Below, in pieces: positions 17,032 to 25,348 of a stretch of DNA of 64,000 nucleotides. Numbering within the stretch: position 1 is the stretch's first letter; every line of letters starts with the position of its first letter. Under the pieces are notes generated by a model. That model saw nothing but the letters and a program-made list of their open reading frames with translations. It was not told the DNA's origin and searched no databases. This DNA is from Acetobacteraceae bacterium (GTDB lineage: Bacteria; Pseudomonadota; Alphaproteobacteria; Acetobacterales; Acetobacteraceae). The translations under genes were made by a program, and so were the position numbers. Where the stretch lies: positions 1 through 64,000 of the forward strand of contig JAIYDD010000144.1 in NCBI GenBank assembly GCA_027487675.1, read 5' to 3'.

Positions 17032-18536
17032 CCGAGGATCGCGTCGGCCTGCAGGCAAGGTCGGACAAGTTCGGCCAGGCGGAGGGGGCGGACGGCATCG
17101 TGCGCTGCGATGCCTGCCCGGTGCTCTGCCGCATTCGTCCAGGCCGCAGCGGCGCCTGCGCGCGCTACGCCAACGAGGGCGGCCAGCTGGTGCGCACCGA
17201 TCCCGCCGTGGCGCTCGCCCGCGCCGTCGAGAGCGGCGGCCCTGTCGTCGCCTTCGCCGATGGCGCCTGGGACGGCAAGCTGCTCGACCCGTCGCGCGCC
17301 TTCGTCACCGGCATCGGCGCCGGCACCACCTATCCCGACTACAAGCCGGCGCCCTTCATCGTCGGGAGCACGCATGACGGCGTCGAGACCGTCACCGTCG
17401 TGACCGAGGGCATCTTCAGCTATTGCGGCGTCAAGGTGAAGATCGACACCGATCGGCATCTCGGGCCTGAAGGCGCCGCAGTGCGCGCGCAGGGCGAGCA
17501 GGTCGGCCACGTCACCACCGCCGAATACGGCAGCCAGATGCTGAGCCTCGGCGGCGTGCGGCACCTGACGGGTGGCAGCAAGCGCGAAGGCACCGTCACC
17601 TGCGACACGCTGCTGAAGCTCTGCGCCGGCGATGCCGTCGAACTGGCGATCGACGGAGGCCACGCGGTGCGGGTGCAGGCCGGCCAGGCCCCCGTGGTGG
17701 ACGGCAAGCCGGAAGCGCGCATGCGCGTCGGCTGCGGCAGCGCGACGGTGGGCATCTTCGCGCAGCAATGGCTCGGCCATGCGGACGAGGTGATCGTGGT
17801 GGACGACCACATCACCGGCGTGCTGTCGGAACACCAGGCGGGCAAGGTGCTGGGCATGCGCGCAGCGGGCGTCCGCGTGCGCGGCCGCCGCTCGACGCCG
17901 GGACGCTACTTCCAGGTGGCGCGGCCGGGTCTCGGCTGGGGCGGGACGGACATCACCGATCCGCTGGCGATCATTGAGGCGATCGACCCGAAGACCGCCT
18001 GGCCCGGCTTGCGGCTGCTGCTGACCTCGACGACCGGCGAGGATTCGATGTGGTGCGTGCTGGACGACCAGCTGCGCCCCATACCGCAGCAGATGCCGGA
18101 CCCGGTGCGGAAGGTGGTCGACCGCATCGGCGAGAATTGCGAGCCCTCGCTCTGCACGGTGCTGTTCATGGCGGGTGCTGGCGGATCGCTGCGCGCTGGC
18201 GTCACCGAAAATCCCGTGCTGCTGACGCGCGCCGTCGCGGCCGGCGAGGTGCGCGTGACGATGGGCGGCGCGCCGGCCTATCTCTGGCCCGGCGGCGGCA
18301 TCACCGTGATGGCGGATGTGCTGCGGTTTCCCGGTCGCGCCTTCGGCTACGTGCCGACACCCGCGCTCGTCGCGCCGATCGAGTTCACGCTGCCGCGCGC
18401 GCTCTACGCGCGGCTTGGTGGCCACATGGCGGAGATCGTGCCGGTCGAGGAGTTGCTGCGCGGGCTCGGCGCCTCGCTGCGCGTGGAAGGCTGGCTGCCC
18501 GGCAATCCCTGGCCGTTCGCGCGGCCGCCTGGCTGA
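17028..18536 (+). CDS. hnr: 6-hydroxynicotinate reductase-like iron-sulfur flavoenzyme
   Basis: Homologue (502 aa) of 6-hydroxynicotinate reductase. In Eubacterium barkeri that enzyme reduces 6-hydroxynicotinate to 1,4,5,6-tetrahydro-6-oxonicotinate with ferredoxin, and it carries Fe-S clusters and a covalently bound flavin. Four N-terminal cysteines (C27, C30, C34, C44; pattern C-x2-C-x3-C-x9-C) look like an Fe-S site. GIGAGTTYPDYKPAPFIVG and EGIFSYCGVKVKID follow. A CGSATVG motif at 236-242 loosely recalls the SGAT flavinylation site of Nqr/Rnf proteins. ATG at 17028 overlaps the previous stop, and the end overlaps an ApbE-like gene by one base. The family name rests on recall of the family, not on a search. 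The real ring substrate is unknown. Confidence 0.75.
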   Translation: MTEDRVGLQARSDKFGQAEGADGIVRCDACPVLCRIRPGRSGACARYANEGGQLVRTDPAVALARAVESGGPVVAFADGAWDGKLLDPSRAFVTGIGAGTTYPDYKPAPFIVGSTHDGVETVTVVTEGIFSYCGVKVKIDTDRHLGPEGAAVRAQGEQVGHVTTAEYGSQMLSLGGVRHLTGGSKREGTVTCDTLLKLCAGDAVELAIDGGHAVRVQAGQAPVVDGKPEARMRVGCGSATVGIFAQQWLGHADEVIVVDDHITGVLSEHQAGKVLGMRAAGVRVRGRRSTPGRYFQVARPGLGWGGTDITDPLAIIEAIDPKTAWPGLRLLLTSTTGEDSMWCVLDDQLRPIPQQMPDPVRKVVDRIGENCEPSLCTVLFMAGAGGSLRAGVTENPVLLTRAVAAGEVRVTMGGAPAYLWPGGGITVMADVLRFPGRAFGYVPTPALVAPIEFTLPRALYARLGGHMAEIVPVEELLRGLGASLRVEGWLPGNPWPFARPPG

Positions 18537-19408
18537 TGCAGGGGCCGGCCGCGCGTCGCCTGTCCGATGGCCGCCTGCACCTGCAGCACGGTCCGATCGA
18601 CGTGGTGCTGCGTGCCTGGGGCAGCGCGGACACCGTGCGCGCCGCCGAAGGCGCAGCCGTCGCCCGCTTCCCGACCGTCCTGTTCCAGCTTGTGGAGGAA
18701 CTGCCGGTGCTGCGGCGGCCCGTCGCGGCCGCGCCTTTGCCACGCGGGGATGTCGCGCGCCGCATGCACGACGCCTGCGTGCCCTTCGCGACGCGCGGGG
18801 TCTTCGTCACGGCCATGGCGGCTGTGGCAGGCGCGGTGGCGGACGAGCTGCTGGCAACGATGCGCGCCGCCGCGGGGCCCGCGCTGCGGCGCGCCTACGT
18901 GAACGACGGCGGCGACATCGCGCTGCACCTGTCGGACGGCGAGAGCATCGCCATCGGGCTGGTCGCCGACGTCACCGGCGTGGGTGGCCTCGACGGTGCG
19001 GTGCATCTCGATGCATCGCAGGCGATCGGCGGCATCGCGACCTCCGGCCGGCATGGCCGCTCCTTCTCGCTCGGCATCGCGGATGCGGTGACGGTGCTCG
19101 CGCGCGATGCCGCGACGGCCGATGCCGCGGCGACGCTGATCGCCAACGCCGTCGACGTCCCCTCCCCGGCCGTCATCCGCCGCGCGGCATGCGACCTCGA
19201 TCCCGACAGCGATCTCGGCGCGCTGCCGGTCACCGTCGCCGTGGCTGCTCTGACGGATGCGGAGATCGAGGCGGCGCTCGCGGCCGGCGCAGCGCGCGCC
19301 GCCGCCTGGATCGAAGCCGGGCTGATTCGCGCCGCCGCCTTGCGGCTTGCGGGCCGCGCGCGCAGCCTCGGCGCGCCTCTCACCCCGATCGCGGAGCACC
19401 GCCGATGA
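18536..19408 (+). CDS. UPF0280 / ApbE-like protein, candidate flavin transferase
   Basis: Protein of 290 aa in the UPF0280 family, whose fold belongs to the ApbE superfamily (FMN transferases that attach flavin to Ser/Thr). ApbE-like landmarks are readable in order: AYVNDGGDIALHL near residue 120 (the 'naGGD' motif), GGIATSGRHGRSFSLG near 165 ('ATSG'), IADAVTVLARDA near 182 and ADAAATLIANAV near 197. It starts inside the hnr stop codon and its end overlaps the next gene by 4 bases, so it is tightly coupled to hnr. Since E. barkeri Hnr has covalent flavin, I infer that this protein flavinylates the neighbouring Hnr. No experiment known to me shows this. No signal peptide is evident, so it should act in the cytoplasm. 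Confidence 0.78.
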   Translation: MQGPAARRLSDGRLHLQHGPIDVVLRAWGSADTVRAAEGAAVARFPTVLFQLVEELPVLRRPVAAAPLPRGDVARRMHDACVPFATRGVFVTAMAAVAGAVADELLATMRAAAGPALRRAYVNDGGDIALHLSDGESIAIGLVADVTGVGGLDGAVHLDASQAIGGIATSGRHGRSFSLGIADAVTVLARDAATADAAATLIANAVDVPSPAVIRRAACDLDPDSDLGALPVTVAVAALTDAEIEAALAAGAARAAAWIEAGLIRAAALRLAGRARSLGAPLTPIAEHRR

Positions 19409-19992
19409 GCGAGCAGATCGAGATCCGCAAGACCGTGCTCTGCGTCGAGGAGGTGCAGCACGATGGCGGGCCGCCGCTCGCCACCCCGATCCGCAAGGGC
19501 TGGTGCGCGGTGGTGCTGCGCAATCCCTTCGCCGGCCGCTACGAGCCGGAGTTGATGTGGATGATGGAGGCGATGAAGCCCGTCGGCCTGATGGTCGCGC
19601 AGCGGCTTCTCGCCGGCCTCGGCGGCAAGGCCGATGCGGTCGAAGCCTACGGCAAGGGCGGCCTGGTCGGCGCGGCGGGCGAGCAGGAACATGGTGCGCT
19701 GTGGCATGTCGCCGGCGGCTACGCGATGCGCGGCCTGCTCGGCCAGGCGCTCGCGATCGTGCCGTCGATGACGAAGGTGGGACCGATGGGCGCGCCGCTC
19801 GACCTGCCGATCCATCACCGCAACGCGGCCTATGTGCGCAGTCATTTCGATGGCATCACCTGCGTCGTCCCGGATGCGCCGCGGGCGGAGGAAATCGTTT
19901 TCGCCCTCGCCATGACCACCGGCGGCCGCCCGCATGCGCGCGTCGGCGGATTGCGGCAGGAGGAGATCGCGCGCTGGGACGGGCAGCGCTGA
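19405..19992 (+). CDS. AA_synth (amino acid synthesis) family protein of unknown function
   Basis: A 195-aa soluble protein of the family named 'amino acid synthesis' (PF06684). The name does not reflect a proven reaction. Visible family segments are IRKTVLCVEEVQHDGG at the N-terminus, CAVVLRNPFAGRYEPEL near residue 35, GKGGLVGAAGEQEHG near 85, and PSMTKVGPMGAPLDLPIHHR near 118, rich in conserved Gly, Glu and His that may form an active site. It ends the overlapped operon, its start overlapping the UPF0280 stop (ATGA). The operon suggests a role in the same catabolic route, perhaps a ring-fission or tautomerisation step; that is inference. Confidence 0.8.
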   Translation: MSEQIEIRKTVLCVEEVQHDGGPPLATPIRKGWCAVVLRNPFAGRYEPELMWMMEAMKPVGLMVAQRLLAGLGGKADAVEAYGKGGLVGAAGEQEHGALWHVAGGYAMRGLLGQALAIVPSMTKVGPMGAPLDLPIHHRNAAYVRSHFDGITCVVPDAPRAEEIVFALAMTTGGRPHARVGGLRQEEIARWDGQR

Positions 19993-20072
19993 CGCGCGGC
20001 CGCCGGGGCTTGCGGTGACGCTCGGCGGCGTGGCAAGAAGCGAACACAACAGGAACTTCTCGCAACCCGCGC

Positions 20073-20489
20073 ATGTCCGCTCCGCTTCGCATCCGGCTCT
20101 TCCTGCCCGGCGCCATCGCGCTCGCCATGCTGCCCGGCGCACCGCGGCGCGAGGCATCGGCCATGCAGGTGGAGACCGGTGCGATCGAGGTGCTCGATGG
20201 CGACACGCTCCGCATCGCCGGCGTCCCCGTGCGGCTGCGCGGCCTTGACGCGCCGGAGCTGCGCGCCCGCTGCGAGCGGGAGAAAGCGCTGGCCGAGCGC
20301 GCGAGGCAGCGGCTCGAGCAGCTGGTCGTGCCGGGCGTGCGCCTCGACCGCATAGGCCGCGACCGCTACGGCCGCACGCTTGCGGAGGTGCGCGACGATG
20401 CCGGCCGCGATGTCGCGCAGGTCATGATCGGCGAAGGGCTCGCCGTGGCATATGCGGGGCATGGCCGCCGCCCGGGCTGGTGCGGCTGA
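20073..20489 (+). CDS. small secreted thermonuclease-family protein
   Basis: Staphylococcal-nuclease (SNase) domain protein, 138 aa. A hydrophobic N-terminal signal (LRIRLFLPGAIALAMLPG) is followed by the OB-fold: EVLDGDTLRIAGVPVRLRGL, DAPE with the catalytic glutamate, and RDRYGRTLAEV with the catalytic arginine. The arginine before DAPE is also kept, so the active-site set looks complete. It lies 80 bases after the AA_synth gene on the same strand with its own AGGAA site, and is probably unrelated to the catabolic operon. Confidence 0.85.
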   Translation: MSAPLRIRLFLPGAIALAMLPGAPRREASAMQVETGAIEVLDGDTLRIAGVPVRLRGLDAPELRARCEREKALAERARQRLEQLVVPGVRLDRIGRDRYGRTLAEVRDDAGRDVAQVMIGEGLAVAYAGHGRRPGWCG

Positions 20490-20526
20490 ACGCAGGGGCC
20501 GTGGGCTACGGTCGCGCTGCGCCATC

Positions 20527-20540
20527 GGCCGCCGGCGGCC
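20527..20540. terminator. GC palindrome between convergent genes
   Basis: GGCCGCCGGCGGCC is a perfect 14-base palindrome in the 54-base gap between the convergent nuclease and amidohydrolase stops. It could act as a weak bidirectional terminator; no U-run is present. Confidence 0.35.
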
Positions 20541-20543
20541 CGC

Positions 20544-22070
20544 TCACCGAAGGCGCGGCAGGCCGCCGGAGAGCCAGTCGCGATAGAAGTCCCGCACATG
20601 CGGGAAGACGGCGCGGCCGAAGGCGCGCCGTGCCTCCTCGGCGGCCGAGAGCGGGCGCGCGAAGAAGGCGGCGATCTCCTCCAGCACGGCGTCGCGGTCT
20701 ATCCGCGTGAAGCGGCCTTCGTGCAGCACCACCTCTCCGCCGACCAGCACCGTCTTCACCGAGGCCGGCTTGGCCCGCTGCACCAGCACATCGACCAGCG
20801 GCACCTCCGGGTCCTGCCAGGGCCAGGTGACGGCACGCCAGTCCAGCAGCACGATGTCCGCGTGGCAGCCCGGCGAAAGCCGCCCGACGCTGCTGCCGAA
20901 GGGCGTCGTGCCGGCGCCGTGCTGGGACGCCATCCGCAGCACCTGCGCTGGCGTCGGGCAGGGCGCGTCATGGCCCGGCGTGCGATGCGCGCGCAGCACC
21001 AGCCGCATCTCCTGCAGCATGTCGCGGTCATCGTTCAGCCCGGCCTCGTCGATGCCGAGCGCCACCGGCACGCCGCGCGCAAGGAAGCGGTTCACCGGCG
21101 CAAGCCCCGACTTCAGCCGGAAGTTGGACGAGCAGTTGTGGCAGATGCGCGTGCCGTCATGCGCGCAGGCGTCGATATCCGCGTCGCTCAGCCAGACGCC
21201 GTGGCCGAGCGTCAGGTGCGGCCCGGTGATGCCGAGGCGCCGCAGGTGCGCGAAGGCCGAGCCGCCGGTGCGGCGCTGCGCGTATTCGTGCTGGTAGGGC
21301 GTCTCCAGCAGGTGCAGGTGCATCGGCACCCTGTGTCGCCGCGACAGCTCCGCGCAGGCCAGCAAGGCATCGTCCGACATCCAGTGCAGATTGGCAGGCG
21401 AGAGCTGGATGGCGATGCGCGGATCGCGCTCCGCCAGCGTCAGCAGGTCCTCCATGAGCGAAAGCTGCTCGGCGAGCGGGATGGTGAAGCGGTCGAAATA
21501 CGCCGCCATTGGTGGCTGCAGCTCGGGCGGCAGGCTGGCCGTGAAGGCGGCGTCGTCGCCATAGACCAGCCGATTCTGGTCGCGCAGCGCGTAGGAATAG
21601 CTGGCGCGCATGCCGACCTCGCGATACGCGGCCGTCACGTCGCGCGCAGCGTCGAGAACCTGTTGCGGCCCGCCCGGCACGCGCGAGTGCAGGTGCTGCA
21701 CGGTGGTGACGCCGGAGGCCAGCATTTCAAACGCGGAGAACAGGGTGTCCAGCCGCATGTCGAGGTCGCGGAAACCCAGGCGTGCGGCGAACCACAGTTC
21801 GAGCGGCAGGTCGGGCGCGCCGAGTTGCACCGGCGTCGTGCCGACATGGTGGTGCGCGTTGACCAGACCGGGCATCGCCACCTGCCCCGCACCGCCCACA
21901 ACCTCGGCCCGCGGATGCCGCGCGACGAGATCGGCGAAGCGCCCGATCATCGCGACGCGCCCGCCGGCCACGGCGATCGCCGCGTCTTCGTGCAGCAGGG
22001 GCGCGTCATCCGCGCCGAATCCTTCGAGCACGGTGTCGGCGCGAACCAGCAGCGTCACCTCGTCCTGCAT
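20544..22070 (-). CDS. amidohydrolase / aminohydrolase of the Trz-Atz cytosine-deaminase type
   Basis: Metal-dependent hydrolase (508 aa) of the amidohydrolase superfamily, in the group that deaminates purines, pyrimidines and triazines (8-oxoguanine deaminase, AtzB/TrzN relatives). The metal ligands are readable: GLVNAHHHV near residues 68-76, MHLHLLETP near 255, LGHGVWLS near 290 and LGIDEAGLNDDRDM near 343 carrying the catalytic aspartate. A beta-sandwich flank is formed by both termini (CHADIVLLDW). It is divergent from the Rid genes. Deamination of a nitrogen heterocycle fits the theme of the window; the substrate is not identifiable. Confidence 0.87.
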   Translation of the reverse strand: MQDEVTLLVRADTVLEGFGADDAPLLHEDAAIAVAGGRVAMIGRFADLVARHPRAEVVGGAGQVAMPGLVNAHHHVGTTPVQLGAPDLPLELWFAARLGFRDLDMRLDTLFSAFEMLASGVTTVQHLHSRVPGGPQQVLDAARDVTAAYREVGMRASYSYALRDQNRLVYGDDAAFTASLPPELQPPMAAYFDRFTIPLAEQLSLMEDLLTLAERDPRIAIQLSPANLHWMSDDALLACAELSRRHRVPMHLHLLETPYQHEYAQRRTGGSAFAHLRRLGITGPHLTLGHGVWLSDADIDACAHDGTRICHNCSSNFRLKSGLAPVNRFLARGVPVALGIDEAGLNDDRDMLQEMRLVLRAHRTPGHDAPCPTPAQVLRMASQHGAGTTPFGSSVGRLSPGCHADIVLLDWRAVTWPWQDPEVPLVDVLVQRAKPASVKTVLVGGEVVLHEGRFTRIDRDAVLEEIAAFFARPLSAAEEARRAFGRAVFPHVRDFYRDWLSGGLPRLR

Positions 22071-22165
22071 CGTCCCCGTCCCTCGGCCCGTTGCATGCCC
22101 CGCCCGCAGTCTTGCATGCTGGCGAGGACGGGCAAGGGCGCCGCGCGCGCCAAGGAGGCTTCGCC

Positions 22166-22573
22166 ATGGCGCATCAGCGCTTCCGCCGCTTCAACACGGG
22201 CCTGTACTACAAGGACCAGGACATCAGGAACGAGATGTCGATGGTGGTGAAGGCCGGCAACCTGATCTTCCTGCGCGGCCAGACCGGCTTCACGCTGGAG
22301 GGCGGCTTCGTGGGCCTGGGCGATGCCGCCGCGCAGGCCGACCAGGCGATGCGCAACGTGAAGACGCTGCTGGAAGAAGCCGGATCGCGCATGGAGCACA
22401 TCTGCAAGATCACCACCTACATCACCGACCGCGCGTATCGCGAGCCGGTCTACCAGGTGATCGGCCGCCATCTCGGCGACATCGCGCCGGTCGGCACGGG
22501 CCTCATCGTCAACGGCCTCGCGCTGCCGGAAATGCTGGTGGAGATCGATATCGATGCCGTGATCCCGGCATGA
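22166..22573 (+). CDS. Rid-family protein lacking the RidA catalytic arginine
   Basis: YjgF/YER057c/UK114 (Rid) fold protein, 135 aa, starting at ATG 22166 with a strong AAGGAGG. The core pattern is present: LIFLRGQTG near residue 32, QADQAMRNVKTLLEEAGS and a VEIDIDAVIP end. Where RidA has the arginine that hydrolyses 2-aminoacrylate imines (PARSCVEV), this protein reads PVGTGLIV. It therefore resembles the Rid subgroups without that residue, often found in catabolic operons. It overlaps the next Rid gene by 4 bases. Confidence 0.85.
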   Translation: MAHQRFRRFNTGLYYKDQDIRNEMSMVVKAGNLIFLRGQTGFTLEGGFVGLGDAAAQADQAMRNVKTLLEEAGSRMEHICKITTYITDRAYREPVYQVIGRHLGDIAPVGTGLIVNGLALPEMLVEIDIDAVIPA

Positions 22574-23322
22574 GCGGCGTTCTCGCGCGCGACGGCACGC
22601 TGCATCTCGGCGGCCTCTCGGCCGGGCATGCGGCGCAGGAGTACACGCCCGACGCGGCGGCGCGCCAGGCGGAGGCGGTGTTCGACGCGCTGGAGGAACG
22701 GCTGGCGCAGGCCGGCGCGCGGCTGACCGACCTCTGCAAGATCACCATGCAGATCGCCGACCGCGCGTATCGCCAGGCGGTCTATGGCGTGATGGGGCGT
22801 CGGCTGATGGGCGTGCGGCCGGTCTCCACCGGCTTGATCGTCAAGGCGCTGCACGATCCGCGCGCGTTGTTCCAGCTCGACGCCTTCGCCGAGCCGGGCG
22901 GGCCGCATGAGCGCATCCGGCCCTACCGCTCCACGGCGATGCCATATGGGCGGGATCGCCAGCCCTTCCTCGCCGAGTTCTGCATGGCGGTGCGCACGCC
23001 GCGACGCGTCTTCCTGCGCGGGCAGACGGGCGGCACGCTGGACGGCGTGTTCCTCGGCGCCAACGATCCGGGCCTGCAGGCGAGGCTCGCCATGGACAAT
23101 GTCGAGACGCTGCTCGGCGATGCCGGCTGCACGCTGGCGGACGCCGTCTTCGCCACGGTCTACGTGACGGACCGCGCGCATATCGCGCAGGTGATGCGGC
23201 AGGTGGCGCCGCGCCTCGCGCCGCATCCGGTCACGCACACGCTGTACGTCGTGAAGGGCCTGGCGGCGCCGGAACTGCTGATGGAGGTCGACGTCCACGC
23301 CGTGCGCGCCACTCCCGGCTGA
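22570..23322 (+). CDS. tandem two-domain Rid-family protein
   Basis: A 250-aa protein with two Rid domains in one chain. Domain 1 spans about residues 1-108 (TGLIVKALHDPRALFQLDAF) and domain 2 about 125-250 (RVFLRGQTGGTLDG, then ELLMEVDVHAV). Each domain lacks the arginine at the RidA catalytic position. The start overlaps the upstream Rid stop, so a Rid monomer and a fused Rid dimer would be made together and might form mixed trimers. The function is probably handling of an imine, enamine or unstable pathway intermediate, as inferred from the amidohydrolase next door. Confidence 0.82.
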   Translation: MSGVLARDGTLHLGGLSAGHAAQEYTPDAAARQAEAVFDALEERLAQAGARLTDLCKITMQIADRAYRQAVYGVMGRRLMGVRPVSTGLIVKALHDPRALFQLDAFAEPGGPHERIRPYRSTAMPYGRDRQPFLAEFCMAVRTPRRVFLRGQTGGTLDGVFLGANDPGLQARLAMDNVETLLGDAGCTLADAVFATVYVTDRAHIAQVMRQVAPRLAPHPVTHTLYVVKGLAAPELLMEVDVHAVRATPG

Positions 23323-23332
23323 CGGGCGGCGG

Positions 23333-25348
23333 CTATTCCGCCGCGGCCAGCGCGGCGGGCGCGCGCGCCAGCTCCGCCGCCGGGATATGGCAGGCGATGC
23401 GGTGGCCCGGCGCCGGGACCTGCACGGGCGGGGCCTGGTCCTCGCAGATCGCGCCGAGCTTCGCCGGGCAGCGATGCGCGAAGCGGCAGCCGCGCTCGGC
23501 CGGCGCGGCGAAGACATCGCCCGCCAGCCGCATCCGCGCCGCCGCGCGCCCGCGCGCGCCGACCACCGGCACGGCGGACAGCAGCGCCTGGGTGTAGGGA
23601 TGGTAGGGGGGCGAGAGGACCTGGGCGGCCGCCCCCTCCTCGACGATCGCGCCGCGATACATCACCGCGATCCGGTCGGCGACATGCGCCACCACGCCGA
23701 TGTCGTGCGAGATGAACAGGTAGGCAACGCCAAGCGTGTCGCGCAGGTCGCCCAGGAGGTTCAGCACCGCCGCCTGCACCGACACGTCCAGCGCGCTGAC
23801 CGCCTCGTCGCAGACCAGCAGGTCCGGCCGGCTGGCCAGCGCGCGGGCGATGCCGATGCGCTGCTTCTCGCCGCCCGACATCTGGTGCGGGTAGCGCGTG
23901 CGATAGGCAGGCGTCAGCCGGACCAGCGCCAGCAGCCGCTCGACCTCCGCCGTCGCGGCCGCGCCACGCGCCAGGCCGAAGCGTTCCATCGGCCGGCGCA
24001 AAGCCTGGTCCACCGTCTGCCGCGGATTGAGCGAGGTGTCGGGATTCTGGAAGACGATCTGCGCACGGCGACGGAAGGCATCCGGCGGCTTCGGCGGAAC
24101 CTCCTCGCCGTCGAACCCGATGCGGCCGCGATCCGCAGCGATCAGCCGCAGCACCAGCCGCCCCAGCGTGGACTTGCCGCAGCCGCTTTCGCCGACCAGG
24201 CCGATCACCTCGCCCCGCCGCAGCGTCAGGGAGACGCCGTCCACCGCGCGCACCTCCGCGCGCCGGCGGAACATGCCGGCGAAGCCGCTGTCGAGGGAGA
24301 AACTGCGCGCCAGGTCCTGCGCCTCCAGCAGCGATGCGCCGGGCGGGGCGCGGGTGGTGGCGACCGGCTCCGGCTGCGGCCATGGCAGGTCGCGCACGGC
24401 CTCCGCGCGATGGCAGGCGACCGCGCGTGCATCGCCGTGGCGCAGCGCCTGGGGCGCTGCGCAGCCCGCCGCGGCGAAGGGACAGCGCGGGCGGAAATTG
24501 CAGCCGGGATCGGGCTGCGTCAGGTCCGGCAGGCTGCCGGGGATCGGCGCCAGGCGCGCGATCCGCCCGCGATCGATGCGCGGCAGCGCCGCCAGCAGGC
24601 CGCGCGTATAGGGGTGGCGCGGCGCATCCAGCAGATCCGCCGTGCGCCCGGCCTCCGCGACGCGGCCGGCATAGAGCACGGTCAGCTCGTCGCAGAGCCG
24701 GTCCACGATGCCGAGGTTGTGGCTGACCAGCAGCATGGAGACGCCGCGTTCCGCGCGCAGCTTCTCGAGCAGGTCGAGGATCTGCGCCTCCACCGTCACG
24801 TCCAGCGCGGTGGTCGGCTCGTCCAGCAGCAGCAATTCCGGCTCGCAGGCCAGCGCGGTTGCGATCACGGCGCGCTGCTTCATCCCGCCCGACAGCTGGT
24901 GCGGATAGGCCTGCGCCACGGCCGCGGGGCGCGGAATGCCCATCTCCGCCAGCAACTCCACCGCACGCGCCAGCGCCGCGCGCGGCGACAGGCCGCGATG
25001 CTGCACCAGCGGCTCGGCCACCTGCGCGCCGATGCGCAGCGCCGGATTCAGCGCCGCGGCGGGGTCCTGGAACACGGTGCCGATGCGCGCGCCGCGCAGC
25101 CGCGCCGCCGCCGCGCGCAGATCCTCGCCCGCGAAGGACATGCGGTCGGCCGTGACCGTCGCCTCCTTCCCCAGCAGGCCGAGCAGGGCCAGCACGACGG
25201 AGGATTTGCCCGAGCCGCTTTCCCCCACCAGCCCCATCGCGCCGCCGCGCGGGATGGCGAGCGAGACGCCATCGAGCGCGCGCACCGCGCCGCGCGCCGT
25301 GTCGTAGGCAAGCGACAGGCCGGCGATGTCGAGCAGCGGCTCAGCCAT
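23333..25348 (-). CDS. fused DppD-DppF type ABC ATPase (peptide importer)
   Basis: Double ATPase (671 aa) of the peptide/nickel ABC importer family. The first cassette (residues 1 to about 320) has Walker A GESGSGKSS, signature LSGGMKQR and Walker B LLLLDEPTTALD, and ends with the oligopeptide-specific Cys-containing motif (PGCNFRPRCPFA). The second (about 345-671) has GESGCGKST, MSGGEKQRIGIARAL, LLVCDEAVSALDVS and a second terminal motif ERGCRFAHRCP. The Cys-rich terminal regions may bind Fe-S, as in related Dpp ATPases. It overlaps dppC by 8 bases. Fusion of the two ATPases is common for this family. Confidence 0.93.
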   Translation of the reverse strand: MAEPLLDIAGLSLAYDTARGAVRALDGVSLAIPRGGAMGLVGESGSGKSSVVLALLGLLGKEATVTADRMSFAGEDLRAAAARLRGARIGTVFQDPAAALNPALRIGAQVAEPLVQHRGLSPRAALARAVELLAEMGIPRPAAVAQAYPHQLSGGMKQRAVIATALACEPELLLLDEPTTALDVTVEAQILDLLEKLRAERGVSMLLVSHNLGIVDRLCDELTVLYAGRVAEAGRTADLLDAPRHPYTRGLLAALPRIDRGRIARLAPIPGSLPDLTQPDPGCNFRPRCPFAAAGCAAPQALRHGDARAVACHRAEAVRDLPWPQPEPVATTRAPPGASLLEAQDLARSFSLDSGFAGMFRRRAEVRAVDGVSLTLRRGEVIGLVGESGCGKSTLGRLVLRLIAADRGRIGFDGEEVPPKPPDAFRRRAQIVFQNPDTSLNPRQTVDQALRRPMERFGLARGAAATAEVERLLALVRLTPAYRTRYPHQMSGGEKQRIGIARALASRPDLLVCDEAVSALDVSVQAAVLNLLGDLRDTLGVAYLFISHDIGVVAHVADRIAVMYRGAIVEEGAAAQVLSPPYHPYTQALLSAVPVVGARGRAAARMRLAGDVFAAPAERGCRFAHRCPAKLGAICEDQAPPVQVPAPGHRIACHIPAAELARAPAALAAAE

